This document shows, in pieces, positions 26,691-36,418 of a stretch of DNA of 64,000 nucleotides; the stretch's first letter is position 1; each line of letters opens with the position of its first letter. The notes beneath the pieces were generated by a model. The model saw nothing but the letters and a program-made list of their open reading frames with translations. It did not search any database and had not been told where the DNA came from. The translations under genes were made by a program, and so were the position numbers. This DNA comes from Bartonella fuyuanensis (lineage in GTDB: Bacteria > Pseudomonadota > Alphaproteobacteria > Rhizobiales > Rhizobiaceae): assembly GCF_014197255.1 (NCBI RefSeq), contig NZ_JACIFE010000002.1, positions 124,001 through 188,000 on the forward strand, read 5' to 3'.

Positions 26691-27893
26691 TTAAACGAAA
26701 TTATCTGTACAATCAAATAAACGGTGATATTCACGTAGAGCGTAGTGATCAGTCATGCCTGAAAGAAAGTCAGCAATTAGACGGGCTAACTCTTGATTTT
26801 TTAAGTGCACTGTTTGACTGTACCAATTTTCAGGCATTGTATTTGGATTTTCATAATAACAATTGAATAATTTTTGTACAATGCATTTTGCTGCATTGCG
26901 ACGACAGAGAACTTGTTCATGGTAATAAAGATTTTTAAATAAAAAGTTTTTTAATTCTTTTTCGTAAACGGTCATTATCGGTGAAAAGGTGACAATGGTT
27001 TGTTTTGCGTGGTAAATATCGTTTATGCTTGTTGGCTTGATGTATGCTAAGTTTTTTTGTGATTGTTTGATAACATCTTCAACCATGCTTGTTATTTGTC
27101 TTCGTATAAGTGTGTAACCACGTCGTGCTTGGTCGAGGTGGGGATGCTCATCTGTTATATCCTTTAATATTGCAGCTGTTAGTGAAACATCTTCAAATTG
27201 ACCGAGTGTTAGAAATTGCGACCGTAAACCATCATCAATATCATGCGCATTGTATGCTATATCATCTGCAATAGCCGCACATTGAGCTTCTAGTCCTGCA
27301 AAACAATCGAGCGCAAGATCTTGCTTTGCATTGTATTGTAAAATATCGATTGGAACCTCCTTATTTTTTGCATGAGGTCCTAAAAGGGGACCATTATGCT
27401 TTACAAGTCCTTCGAGTGTTTCCCATGTAAGGTTAAGGCCATCAAAAATTGCGTAACGCTGTTCTAGTTTTGTGACAATGCGTAATGCTTGTGCATTATG
27501 GTCAAAGCCGCCATAAGGTTTCATAGCTTCATTAAGCGCATCTTCGCCTGCATGGCCAAAGGGCGTGTGTCCAAAATCATGAACAAGGGCAATGGCCTCA
27601 GCAAGGTCTTCATCAAGACACAAGGCACGGGCTAATGTTCGTGCAATTTGAGAAACTTCTATGGAATGGGTTAGACGAGTACGATAATGATCGCTTTCAT
27701 CAGCAATAAACACTTGTGTTTTATGTTTAAGACGTCGAAATGCATTAGAATGGATAATACGATCTCTATCTCGTTGAAAAGGTGAACGCGTGCTGTTCAT
27801 CGTTTCATGGAATAATCTACCACGGCTTGTTTGCGGATTCGCACTGTAGACTGCTCGATATTGGTAATTGAAGTTGATCTTGCCTATATCCAT
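26691..27893 (-). CDS. dgt: dGTPase-like deoxynucleotide triphosphohydrolase
   Basis: The product has 400 residues. The HD-domain signature is complete: [17 protein letters not shown] supplies the first His, [19 protein letters not shown] the His-Asp pair, and [17 protein letters not shown] the last Asp. It also has the family block [15 protein letters not shown] near the N-terminus. These enzymes hydrolyse dNTPs to the nucleoside and triphosphate. The length fits the shorter type 2 family rather than E. coli Dgt (about 505). It is divergent from erpA with about 108 bp between, and upstream of argS. Confidence 0.92.
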   Translation of the reverse strand: MDIGKINFNYQYRAVYSANPQTSRGRLFHETMNSTRSPFQRDRDRIIHSNAFRRLKHKTQVFIADESDHYRTRLTHSIEVSQIARTLARALCLDEDLAEAIALVHDFGHTPFGHAGEDALNEAMKPYGGFDHNAQALRIVTKLEQRYAIFDGLNLTWETLEGLVKHNGPLLGPHAKNKEVPIDILQYNAKQDLALDCFAGLEAQCAAIADDIAYNAHDIDDGLRSQFLTLGQFEDVSLTAAILKDITDEHPHLDQARRGYTLIRRQITSMVEDVIKQSQKNLAYIKPTSINDIYHAKQTIVTFSPIMTVYEKELKNFLFKNLYYHEQVLCRRNAAKCIVQKLFNCYYENPNTMPENWYSQTVHLKNQELARLIADFLSGMTDHYALREYHRLFDCTDNFV

Positions 27894-28001
27894 TGTAAGC
27901 TATCCATTATCATCTTAAAATTGCGAGTGGTTTATAACGAATAAACTTCTCTTTAAGTGTGGGATACTCTTTCTTGATGTTTTAATGCAAGGATATATAA
28001 A

Positions 28002-28325
28002 ATGAATGTGAAAATTTCAGATGTTGCTGCCGAGAGAATTGCACAGATACTTTTGTGTGAACCCGATAAAATAGCATTACGTATTTCTGTTGTAGGGGGG
28101 GGGTGTTCTGGTTTTTCTTATAAATATGACTTGGTTTCTGAAATGCATAAAGATGACCTTGTTCTCAAAAAAGATGGGGCAATTGTATTTATTGATTCAC
28201 TATCACTTCCTTTCATGGAGGGAGCTGAGATTGATTTTGTTGATGATCTTATGGGGCAGTCTTTTCAAATCTATAATCCCAATGCTGTTTCATCGTGTGG
28301 TTGTGGTGTAAGTTTTTCAATTTAG
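28002..28325 (+). CDS. erpA: Iron-sulfur cluster insertion protein, ErpA/HesB type
   Basis: The product is a 107-residue A-type carrier that delivers Fe-S clusters to apoproteins. The three conserved cysteines are C35 (GGGCSGFSY), C99 and C101 (SSCGCGVSF). An ATG at 28002 sits 8 bp after AAGGA. The divergent pairing with dgt/argS is common in Rhizobiales, where the gene is usually named erpA; IscA or SufA-like roles cannot be excluded from sequence. Confidence 0.9.
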   Translation: MNVKISDVAAERIAQILLCEPDKIALRISVVGGGCSGFSYKYDLVSEMHKDDLVLKKDGAIVFIDSLSLPFMEGAEIDFVDDLMGQSFQIYNPNAVSSCGCGVSFSI

Positions 28326-28326
28326 A

Positions 28327-29355
28327 ATGATAGCATTAGTAATATTGTTTCTTGAAAAAAATATTATATTAGTCAACAATGTAAAAATGGATATTCTTAT
28401 AAAAATAATGTACCGATGTGTGTGGTTATACGGGGTGATTATTTTAGTGGTGTGGAATCACTGTACTTTTTCGAAAGAAGGAGAAAGGCAAAGTCAGCAG
28501 CAGAGACAATCAAGGAGTTTTATTGTAAAATCTCAAGAGCAAGAAAAAGAAAATTTAGCATTTCAAACACAACTCATTTTGAAAGCTCGATTAACAAATA
28601 GTCATCAGGAGATTGATAAAGGGCTTGTTTGGCGGGTTTATGCACCTGTTCTAGGAATTGATAATAAATTACCATTAGTAGCAACCTATAAGGGGGGAAG
28701 AGCCCGTTTTGATCTAAATCCAGGAAGTTATCTTATTCATGTCTCATTTGGTCATATGAGTGCTGTGCGTCATATTCGTCTTGAGAATGGGCAGAGTCTT
28801 GTGGAAGACTTTGATCTTGAGGCTGGTGGTGTTATCTTAAATGCAACATTGCTCAATGGTGTGATTAATGAAAAAGAATTACATTTCACTATTTATGAGG
28901 ATGAAAAGGAAAATGATGATACGGGAGTGATTTTATCAAATGTTAAACCCCAGTCAGTTGTGCGTTTAAAAGCTGGACGCTATCATGTTGCTTCCCATTA
29001 CGGTTCTATTAATGCGACTGTTCGTTCAGAGATTCAAGTAGAGGCTGATAAAATGACAGAAGTTACTCTTGAACATCAGGCAGCTCAAATTGTCTTAAAA
29101 TTGGTACGACAAGAAGGTGGAGAAGCACTTGCAGATACAAGCTGGTCTCTTGCTAATGATTCTGGTGATATTGTTCATGAAACTGTTGGTGCTTATGTTT
29201 TACTCGTATTAGCGGAAGGAGAGTATATTGCGATTGCTAAAAATAAAGATAAAATTTATCAAAAAGTTTTTTCGGTTGTTTCTGGGCATGATGAAGATAT
29301 AAGTGTGGTGGCAAATGAACAAAATATGCAACGAATTGATGAAGACATGGATTGA
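28327..29355 (+). CDS. Exported or membrane-anchored protein of unknown function
   Basis: The frame has 342 codons from the first ATG; ATGs at 28387 and 28408 give more normal signal sequences, so the true start is uncertain. A hydrophobic segment (YGVIILVVWNHCTF) is followed by a Gln/Ser-rich stretch and then a long beta-rich region with repeated units such as PLVATYKGGRARFDLNPGSY, PQSVVRLKAGRYHVASHYG and VLLVLAEGEYIAIAKNK. These resemble carboxypeptidase regulatory-like or transthyretin-like beta sandwiches in the periplasm. A cysteine after the hydrophobic segment is not in a clear lipobox. It lies between erpA and ccdA. Confidence 0.72.
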   Translation: MIALVILFLEKNIILVNNVKMDILIKIMYRCVWLYGVIILVVWNHCTFSKEGERQSQQQRQSRSFIVKSQEQEKENLAFQTQLILKARLTNSHQEIDKGLVWRVYAPVLGIDNKLPLVATYKGGRARFDLNPGSYLIHVSFGHMSAVRHIRLENGQSLVEDFDLEAGGVILNATLLNGVINEKELHFTIYEDEKENDDTGVILSNVKPQSVVRLKAGRYHVASHYGSINATVRSEIQVEADKMTEVTLEHQAAQIVLKLVRQEGGEALADTSWSLANDSGDIVHETVGAYVLLVLAEGEYIAIAKNKDKIYQKVFSVVSGHDEDISVVANEQNMQRIDEDMD

Positions 29356-29401
29356 TAGTTTGTTTATAAGGCTAAACCATGATGAAAGATAGGGTTAAAT
29401 T

Positions 29402-30187
29402 TTGTTTGAAATTTCAATAGTTGGGGTATTTTTCGCTGGGGTACTCTCTTTTTTTTCGCCGTGTGTTTTACCATTAGTTCCTTCTTATTTGTGCTATATG
29501 GCAGGTATTGGGATTGATGATTTTCGTTTAGAAAATCGTGAGAAGAAAGTCTTTATAAGATGGGCTTTATTATCTTCTGTTATTGCTTTTTCTCTTGGGT
29601 TTACCACTATTTTTGTGGCTTTAGGTGCTAGTGCAAGTACAATTGGTAAATTCATCAGTTATTATCGTGATTGGTTTACATTTGCTGCTGGAATTATTAT
29701 TATTATTATTGGTTTAAATTTTTTAGGGTTTTTCAGGATTACTTTTTTATTTTGTGAAGCGCGTTTTCAGATCCATAAAATACCTACTGGTCTTTTAGGG
29801 GCATATGTTATTGGTTTAGCTTTTGCCTTTGGTTGGACACCGTGTATTGGTCCCATTTTAGGGCCTATTATAACGTTGGCTGGAACAAAAGAAACTGTGG
29901 GTGAGGGAGTTGTTCTATTAACGATTTATGCATTAGGTCTTACGGTTCCTTTTGTGTTGGCAGCTCTGTTTTCGAGCAGTTTTATGCGGTTTTTAGGAGC
30001 TTTTCGTATTCATTTAGGAAAAGTTGAAAAAATTATTGGTATTTTTCTTATTTTTACAGGAATTTTGTTTTTAACAGGCTCTATGCAGGATTTTTCATTT
30101 TGGCTTTTAGAATATTATCCTTCGTTGAGTTATATTGAAAGTATTCGCTGGCACGATATTATGATTTTTTTAGGATTTTCTCGTTAG
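29402..30187 (+). CDS. ccdA: CcdA-type thiol-disulfide transmembrane electron carrier
   Basis: This inner-membrane protein (261 residues, about six helices) moves electrons from cytoplasmic thioredoxin to periplasmic partners for cytochrome c maturation and disulfide reduction. The two redox cysteines are C21 ([14 protein letters not shown]) and C148 ([13 protein letters not shown]). The frame opens with TTG at 29402; no in-frame ATG lies upstream. AGGG stands nine bases before it. It is 46 bp after the unknown exported protein and 14 bp before glmU. Confidence 0.9.
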   Translation: MFEISIVGVFFAGVLSFFSPCVLPLVPSYLCYMAGIGIDDFRLENREKKVFIRWALLSSVIAFSLGFTTIFVALGASASTIGKFISYYRDWFTFAAGIIIIIIGLNFLGFFRITFLFCEARFQIHKIPTGLLGAYVIGLAFAFGWTPCIGPILGPIITLAGTKETVGEGVVLLTIYALGLTVPFVLAALFSSSFMRFLGAFRIHLGKVEKIIGIFLIFTGILFLTGSMQDFSFWLLEYYPSLSYIESIRWHDIMIFLGFSR

Positions 30188-30201
30188 TCTTATGTGTTTT
30201 T

Positions 30202-31551
30202 ATGGTTAGAAGTTGTCTTTCTATTGTTCTTGCTGCAGGTGAGGGGACGCGTATGAAATCGTCTCTGCCTAAGGTGCTTCATAAAATTGCTGGATTGCCT
30301 CTTATATGCCACGTTCTAAGACAAATAGAATTGGCAGGTTCTTTACAATTAGCAGTCGTTGTGGGATGTGGGGCTAAAGAAGTTGCACACGTTGTTCAGT
30401 CATTTGTAAAAGATGTAATGATTTTTGAACAAAAAGAGCGTTTAGGGACGGCTCATGCTGTTTTATCTGCTCGTTTAGCTTTGCAGAAGGACGTAGATGA
30501 TGTTCTCATTGTTTTTGGTGATACTCCTCTTATTCAGCAAAATTCATTGCTAGAGGTGCGTGCGCAACTTGCTGATGGAGCGGATGTTGTTTTTGTTGGC
30601 TTTCATTCCCCAAATCCAACAGGTTATGGACGTCTTCTCAAGAAAGAAGGTAAATTGATCGCAATTGTAGAAGAAAAAGATGCTAGTGATGAAGAAAAAA
30701 AGATTTCTTTTTGTAATGGTGGAATATTCGCTATGCGTGGGAAACATGCGCTTTCTCTTTTAGAGAAGGTTGATAATAACAATATGAAAAAAGAATATTA
30801 CTTAACAGATATTGCTTCTCTTGCAATACGTGGAGGATTAGATGTACGCATCGTTGAAGTTCCTTTTGAAGATATTGTAGGAATTAATAACTGTTTTGAG
30901 CTTTCTGAAGCTGATTCTTTGTGGCAAAAACGTAAAGCATACGATTTAATGTTATCAGGTGTTACACTCTTAAAACCAGAAAGTGTATATTTTTCTTATG
31001 ATACAGAAATTGAACCAGGTGTAGTGATAGAACCAAATGTTTATTTTGGATTAGGTGTGAAAGTACAATCTGGTGCTGTTATTCATGCATTTAGTTATCT
31101 GGAGGGTGCTGTGGTTGGTATAGATGCACAAGTTGGTCCTTATGCACGTTTACGTCCTGGAACAGAGTTGGCGAATTCCGTAAAAGTTGGAAATTTTTGT
31201 GAAGTCAAACAAGCCAAGGTAGGAAAAGCCTCTAAAATTAATCATTTAAGTTATATTGGTGATGCTGAAATTGGTGCACATAGTAATATTGGAGCCGGTA
31301 CGATTACTTGCAATTATGATGGATTTAACAAATATAAAACTATGATTGGTGATAATGCTTTTGTTGGATCTAATACGGCACTTGTTTCTCCATTAGTGAT
31401 AGGAGACGGTTCTTATGTTGCTTCAGGAAGTGTTATTACTAAAAATATTCCTATAAACAGCATGGCTTTTGGGCGTGCAAGACAGGTTATAAAAGAGGGC
31501 TATGCAACAAAATTTCGCGCGCGCTTATTAGAAAAAAAACAGAATAAATGA
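30202..31551 (+). CDS. glmU: Bifunctional UDP-N-acetylglucosamine pyrophosphorylase / glucosamine-1-phosphate acetyltransferase
   Basis: The enzyme makes UDP-GlcNAc, the precursor of peptidoglycan and lipid A. The product has 449 residues. The N-terminal uridyltransferase begins with [11 protein letters not shown] (10-20) and LPKVLHK. The C-terminal half is a left-handed beta-helix of hexapeptide repeats with the acetyltransferase motif [17 protein letters not shown]. It sits 14 bp after ccdA and 159 bp before glmS, so the last two steps of amino-sugar supply are adjacent. Confidence 0.95.
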   Translation: MVRSCLSIVLAAGEGTRMKSSLPKVLHKIAGLPLICHVLRQIELAGSLQLAVVVGCGAKEVAHVVQSFVKDVMIFEQKERLGTAHAVLSARLALQKDVDDVLIVFGDTPLIQQNSLLEVRAQLADGADVVFVGFHSPNPTGYGRLLKKEGKLIAIVEEKDASDEEKKISFCNGGIFAMRGKHALSLLEKVDNNNMKKEYYLTDIASLAIRGGLDVRIVEVPFEDIVGINNCFELSEADSLWQKRKAYDLMLSGVTLLKPESVYFSYDTEIEPGVVIEPNVYFGLGVKVQSGAVIHAFSYLEGAVVGIDAQVGPYARLRPGTELANSVKVGNFCEVKQAKVGKASKINHLSYIGDAEIGAHSNIGAGTITCNYDGFNKYKTMIGDNAFVGSNTALVSPLVIGDGSYVASGSVITKNIPINSMAFGRARQVIKEGYATKFRARLLEKKQNK

Positions 31552-31710
31552 TCATTTTCAATCTATTTCTTTATTTAGGGCTGATCTAAGGTAGGTAGGA
31601 GGTTGCCATACTCCATGTATAAGTTATTTTATTATTTACAGTTTTAAATAAAGGGGCTGTTGGATTGTTTTATAAGATTTAAATCTTAAAATGTGGGTTG
31701 GAGCTTTTAA

Positions 31711-33534
31711 ATGTGCGGAATTATTGGAATTCTTGGAAAGAGCTGTGTCATATCCTCTTTGCTTGAGGGTTTAAGACGCCTTGAATATAGAGGTTATGAT
31801 TCATCTGGGGTGGCAACAGTCCATAATGGGCGTCTTTATCGTATGCGTGCTGAAGGAAAACTTGATCATTTAGAAGAAAAATTAAAAAAAATACCTTTGA
31901 AAGGAAGTTTAGGGATTGGCCATACTCGTTGGGCTACGCATGGAGTTGCTGTTGAACGCAATGCGCATCCCCATGTGACTGAAAAGCTTGCGGTTGTTCA
32001 TAATGGTATTATTGAAAATTTTGTAGAATTGCAAAAGGAACTCATTGAGGATGGTTATATCTTTGAAACAGAGACAGATACGGAAGTTATTGCGCATTTA
32101 ATAACACGTGCATTAAAAAGAGGTCTTTCTCCGCAAGAAGCTATGCGCACAAGTTGGAAAAAGCTGCAGGGGACTTTTGCTATAGCTCTTATTTTTGAAG
32201 GTGAAGATAATCTTATGATTGCAGCTTGTTCTGGTCCACCGCTGGCGATTGGTTATGGAAAAGATGAGTTTTTTGTGGGGTCAGATGCTATTGCTTTAGC
32301 GCCATTTGTTGATCATATTAGTTATATGGAAGATGGAGATTGGGCTGTTCTCACACGGGAAGGTGTTACAATTTACGATGGACGCAATCAACCGGTAAAA
32401 CGCCCTGTGACAACATTACTTGAAGGGGCTTTATTGATTTCTAAGGGTAATCATCGTCATTTTATGCATAAAGAAATGTTTGAACAACCTGAAGTAATTT
32501 CGCATAATTTGGCGCATTATCTTGATCTTGGAAATTATGCAGTTCGATCACTTGAGAATTTGATTAATTGGAAAAATATTAATCGACTTCTTTTTGCGAG
32601 TTGTGGAACGGCTTATTACTCAACCTTAGTTGCACGCTATTGGTTTGAAAAATTTGCTGCTTTAAGTGTTGATAATGATATTGCTTCCGAGTTTCGTTAT
32701 CGTGAACCACCTGTAACATCTAATGTATTATCACTGTTTGTTTCTCAATCTGGTGAAACAGCTGATACATTGGCTTCTTTGCGTTATTGTCGTGAGAGGG
32801 GTATAAAAACAGCAACAATTGTCAATGTTAATCAATCAACAATGGCACGGGAGGCTGATTTTATGCTCCCAACATTTGCTGGACCGGAAATAGGTGTTGC
32901 TTCAACGAAAGCTTTTACCTGTCAATTGGCAACGCTTGCTTCATTAGCACTTAGTGCTGCTAAACAACGTGGTTATCTCTCAGCTCAAATGGAACAACAA
33001 TTGGTTCAACAGTTGGCAGAAGTTCCACGTATTTTAAATGAGGTCTTAAAATTAGAGAGTAAAATTGAATGTATTTGTCGTGATTTGATGAATGCAAAAA
33101 GTGTTCTTTACTTAGGACGTGGAACTTCTTATCCGATTGCTTTAGAGGGTGCTCTTAAATTGAAAGAGCTTTCTTATATTCATGCTGAAGGTTATGCAGC
33201 AGGTGAGTTGAAGCATGGACCAATTGCATTAGTGGATGAGACAATACCCATTATTGTTGTGGCGCCTTATGACCGATGGTTTGAAAAAACTTTTTCTAAT
33301 ATGCAAGAAGTGGTAGCGCGCAATGGCCGTATTATTTTAATAACTGATAAAAAAGGAGCAGAAGCAGCGAGTTTTGAGATTTTATCAACGATTATTTTGC
33401 CAGATATTTCAGAATTTATTGCTCCTATTATTTATGCTCTACCCATTCAGTTAATCGCTTATCATACGGCTGTTTTGTTAGGAACAGATGTTGATCAACC
33501 CCGTAATTTAGCAAAATCAGTTACGGTTGAGTAA
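31711..33534 (+). CDS. glmS: Glutamine-fructose-6-phosphate aminotransferase (isomerising)
   Basis: The product is 607 residues and makes glucosamine 6-phosphate from fructose 6-phosphate and glutamine. The N-terminal glutaminase starts MCGIIGILG, so Cys2 is the nucleophile once Met is removed, with GYDSSGVA and IGHTRWATHG. Two SIS sugar-binding domains follow (LFASCGTAYYS, SQSGETADT; YLGRGTSYPIALEGALKLKE), and the normal C-terminus DQPRNLAKSVTVE is present. No glmS ribozyme is seen in the 159-bp leader. Confidence 0.95.
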   Translation: MCGIIGILGKSCVISSLLEGLRRLEYRGYDSSGVATVHNGRLYRMRAEGKLDHLEEKLKKIPLKGSLGIGHTRWATHGVAVERNAHPHVTEKLAVVHNGIIENFVELQKELIEDGYIFETETDTEVIAHLITRALKRGLSPQEAMRTSWKKLQGTFAIALIFEGEDNLMIAACSGPPLAIGYGKDEFFVGSDAIALAPFVDHISYMEDGDWAVLTREGVTIYDGRNQPVKRPVTTLLEGALLISKGNHRHFMHKEMFEQPEVISHNLAHYLDLGNYAVRSLENLINWKNINRLLFASCGTAYYSTLVARYWFEKFAALSVDNDIASEFRYREPPVTSNVLSLFVSQSGETADTLASLRYCRERGIKTATIVNVNQSTMAREADFMLPTFAGPEIGVASTKAFTCQLATLASLALSAAKQRGYLSAQMEQQLVQQLAEVPRILNEVLKLESKIECICRDLMNAKSVLYLGRGTSYPIALEGALKLKELSYIHAEGYAAGELKHGPIALVDETIPIIVVAPYDRWFEKTFSNMQEVVARNGRIILITDKKGAEAASFEILSTIILPDISEFIAPIIYALPIQLIAYHTAVLLGTDVDQPRNLAKSVTVE

Positions 33535-33926
33535 AAATAGATTTTATATTTCTGAAGTTTTTGAAAAATAATCAAGTGGAACAAATTGTGTTATGATGAC
33601 GGCTTACTTTTCTCTGGTGCATGAGGATACCGAAGACAGGATTTTTCATACCAAATCTTTTATGGCAGAATAAAAATATTTCTTACCTGTCAAAAAATGG
33701 CTCAGTTGTGTAAATATAATGGGGAAAGAAATATGGTATTACTTCAGCTGTTTTAATGCAAGAGTAATCCAGGTTGAGAGAGAAGATACAACTGTTGGTT
33801 TGTTATTCTTTCGTGAAGCATAAAGATAGTGTAGGGATTGTATTAGGTTATCTAGAAGTGATTCCAAGAAAGGAATCAAATTTGAAGGGAGTTTTTTTAT
33901 TTTTTATCAAAAGTTCTTTTTTATCG
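33535..33926. other. Gap between convergent glmS and recG
   Basis: No gene or clear terminator hairpin was found. A 78-codon minus-strand frame that overlaps the end of recG (33848-34084) is a shadow. Confidence 0.5.
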
Positions 33927-36035
33927 TTAGCCTGCTCGTAAGAGGCGTGTGGCATTGTCGTGTCCAAAAAGATAAAGAAGCAACCGTAAAGCTTGTCCTT
34001 GTTCAGAAGAAAGATGAGGATCGCGTTGTAAAAATAAACGTGCATCCTGTCTTGCCATTGACAAAAGATCGCTGTGAACTGCAAGGTTTGCTATATGAAA
34101 CTCAGGTACGCCGGATTGTTTTGTTCCTAGAAGCTCTCCTTCTCCTCGCAAGCGCCAATCTTCTTCAGCGATTTCAAAACCGTCTTCTGTATTGCGTATA
34201 ATATTAAGGCGCATTGCTGCTGTTTTTGTCAATGGATCTTTGTATAGCAGAATGCAGGAAGATTTTTTATCTCCTCGTCCCACACGCCCACGCAATTGGT
34301 GCAGTTGTGAAAGACCAAAATGTTCCGCATGTTCGATGATAATGATCGAAGCATCTGGAATATCTATCCCTACTTCAATAACTGTGGTTGCAACTAAAAT
34401 ACGTGTATTTCCGTATTTAAAAGATGTCATAGCGGCTTCTTTTTCTGCTGTCGACATTTTTCCATGGATCATACCAACGCGTGCTCCAAAGCGTTCACGA
34501 AGAAATACAAAGCGGTTTTCAATTGAAGTGAGATCAAGAGCTGTCGATTCCTCGATTAAAGGACAAATCCAATAGAGTTTTTCTCCTTTTTCTAATGCAA
34601 TTTCGATTCGCTCGAGAAGTTCATCGATACGTTTCAAAGAAAGCGTTGCTGTTGTAATGGGTTGTCGTCCAATTGGTTTTTCTTTGATTTTAGATACATC
34701 CATATCGCCAAAAGCTGTTAAGACAAGAGTGCGAGGAATGGGCGTGGCCGTCATCACTAGCATATTAGGTTGATTACCTTTTTCTGTAAGAGCGATACGT
34801 TGATGGACACCAAAACGGTGCTGTTCATCGATAATAGTTAAAGCGAGATTGTTATAAGTAACGCTATTTTGTATGAGAGCATGGGTTCCGATAACAATAG
34901 AAACTTGACCTGATAAAATATCGTTCAGGATATTTGTCCGCAATTTTCCTTTTTCTCGTCCTGTTAAAAGAGTTGTTTGTAATCCAATCTTTTCGGCAAG
35001 ACGAGAAATGGTAGAAAAATGTTGTCGTGCAAGCACTTCGGTTGGTGCCATTAAAGCTGATTGCCCTGAATTTTCAGCAATTTGTGCCATTGCCATTAAT
35101 GCTACAACAGTTTTGCCTGCGCCTACATCACCTTGGAGAAGTCTTAGCATCGGTTCTGGTGAAGCAAGATCATTTGCGATCTCTTCTACCGCTTTTATTT
35201 GTCCGGTTGTAAGTTGAAAGGGAAGAACATTAAGTAACTTTTTAGTATAAATTCCTGTTGATGGTCGAGCAGTGCCAACAAGAGATTTGGTTTTCAAACG
35301 TACGAGGCCTAGTGCCAATTGACAAGCGAGCAATTCATCATAAGCAAGACGTTTACGCGCTGTACTTTCTAAAGATAGATCATCGGGATTAATGGGTGCA
35401 TGGATACGATGTAAAGCAACAGAAAAAGAAGAAAAGTTTTGCTGCTTTTTTACATTTTCATTTATCCACTCTGGTAGAAGGGGAATAAAATCGAGAGCGT
35501 TTTGTATGGCACATCTTAGCGTCTTTGCAGTTAGACCTGTGGTCGATGGATAAATAGGTTCGATGAGAGGGATCTGATTTGATTGTTCGCTTGAGGTGAT
35601 GTGGTCGGGATGTGCCATTGTAAGTTGTCCGTTAAACCATTCAACCTTTCCTGATACAACGACTTTTTTTCCTTCAGGAAGCTGTTTTTTTAGCCAAAGA
35701 GGATGGGCATGAAAAAAGACTAAATTTATTTTTCCTGTTTGATCATGAGCAATAACACGATAAGGGATTCGGTTATAACCACGGGGTGGTGGTTGATGTT
35801 GATCAATGACAATTTCAAGCGTAACCGTATCTCCTTCTTTTGCATAAGCAATATTGGGACGCATTCGACGGTCTATAACAGAATATGGCATTAATTGAAG
35901 AAGATCAATGAGAGTTGCTTCACGTTGTGTCGGGTTAACATTTAAGAGTTTGGTCAGTAAACCGTAGACTTTAGGTGTAATACCAGAAAGGGTTCGAATA
36001 GAATTAAAAAGGGGGAAAAGAAGACTTGGAAGCAT
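33927..36035 (-). CDS. recG: ATP-dependent DNA helicase RecG
   Basis: The product has 702 residues. An N-terminal wedge/OB domain (with VSGKVEWFNGQLTMAHPDHI) precedes the superfamily 2 helicase core. The core has Walker A GDVGAGKTV, motif Ia APTEVLARQH, the DEQH box IIDEQHRFGV, MTATPIPRTL and motif VI QLRGRVGRG. The C-terminal TRG-like hook (WRLRGEGELLGTKQSG) confirms RecG. It remodels stalled forks and Holliday junctions. It is divergent from dnaE with about 380 bp between. Confidence 0.95.
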   Translation of the reverse strand: MLPSLLFPLFNSIRTLSGITPKVYGLLTKLLNVNPTQREATLIDLLQLMPYSVIDRRMRPNIAYAKEGDTVTLEIVIDQHQPPPRGYNRIPYRVIAHDQTGKINLVFFHAHPLWLKKQLPEGKKVVVSGKVEWFNGQLTMAHPDHITSSEQSNQIPLIEPIYPSTTGLTAKTLRCAIQNALDFIPLLPEWINENVKKQQNFSSFSVALHRIHAPINPDDLSLESTARKRLAYDELLACQLALGLVRLKTKSLVGTARPSTGIYTKKLLNVLPFQLTTGQIKAVEEIANDLASPEPMLRLLQGDVGAGKTVVALMAMAQIAENSGQSALMAPTEVLARQHFSTISRLAEKIGLQTTLLTGREKGKLRTNILNDILSGQVSIVIGTHALIQNSVTYNNLALTIIDEQHRFGVHQRIALTEKGNQPNMLVMTATPIPRTLVLTAFGDMDVSKIKEKPIGRQPITTATLSLKRIDELLERIEIALEKGEKLYWICPLIEESTALDLTSIENRFVFLRERFGARVGMIHGKMSTAEKEAAMTSFKYGNTRILVATTVIEVGIDIPDASIIIIEHAEHFGLSQLHQLRGRVGRGDKKSSCILLYKDPLTKTAAMRLNIIRNTEDGFEIAEEDWRLRGEGELLGTKQSGVPEFHIANLAVHSDLLSMARQDARLFLQRDPHLSSEQGQALRLLLYLFGHDNATRLLRAG

Positions 36036-36418
36036 GAGAAAATTTAACCTTCTCTTGTTGTTTTTTCTAGACCTTTAGAAAAGCTTTTTGGGGATAAAGT
36101 CAGTAAAAAGGTAGTTACTTTATTTACACATTGAGTTTTAGGAAAAGGAATTAATATTTAAAAGAGAAATGTAATAAAAGAGCGCAAATAAAGGTGCTTA
36201 TATGAAATATACTTTATCTCCTTTTGATTTTAAGCGTTTATTTGCTGTGAATAGAGGTATTTTCCTGATAGAACTTTCTTATGGATATCAATAAAGTCAC
36301 GTTTATGTGGGATGGCTTTAAAGATTAGAATAAACTAGCGTTTTTTCTTTTATAAGGGGGGCTGTTTGGCATTTATTTTGTAGTGGGAATTGTAAGTGTG
36401 ATAAAAGATAAAAATAAA
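36036..36418. other. Divergent intergenic region between recG and dnaE
   Basis: No ORF is present. It should contain the promoters for both genes, but no clear consensus pair could be assigned. Confidence 0.5.

Noticed and set aside
31552-31710. Possible glmS ribozyme upstream of glmS
   Set aside because: The ribozyme is known from Gram-positive bacteria; the 159-bp leader here is AT-rich with no matching paired core.
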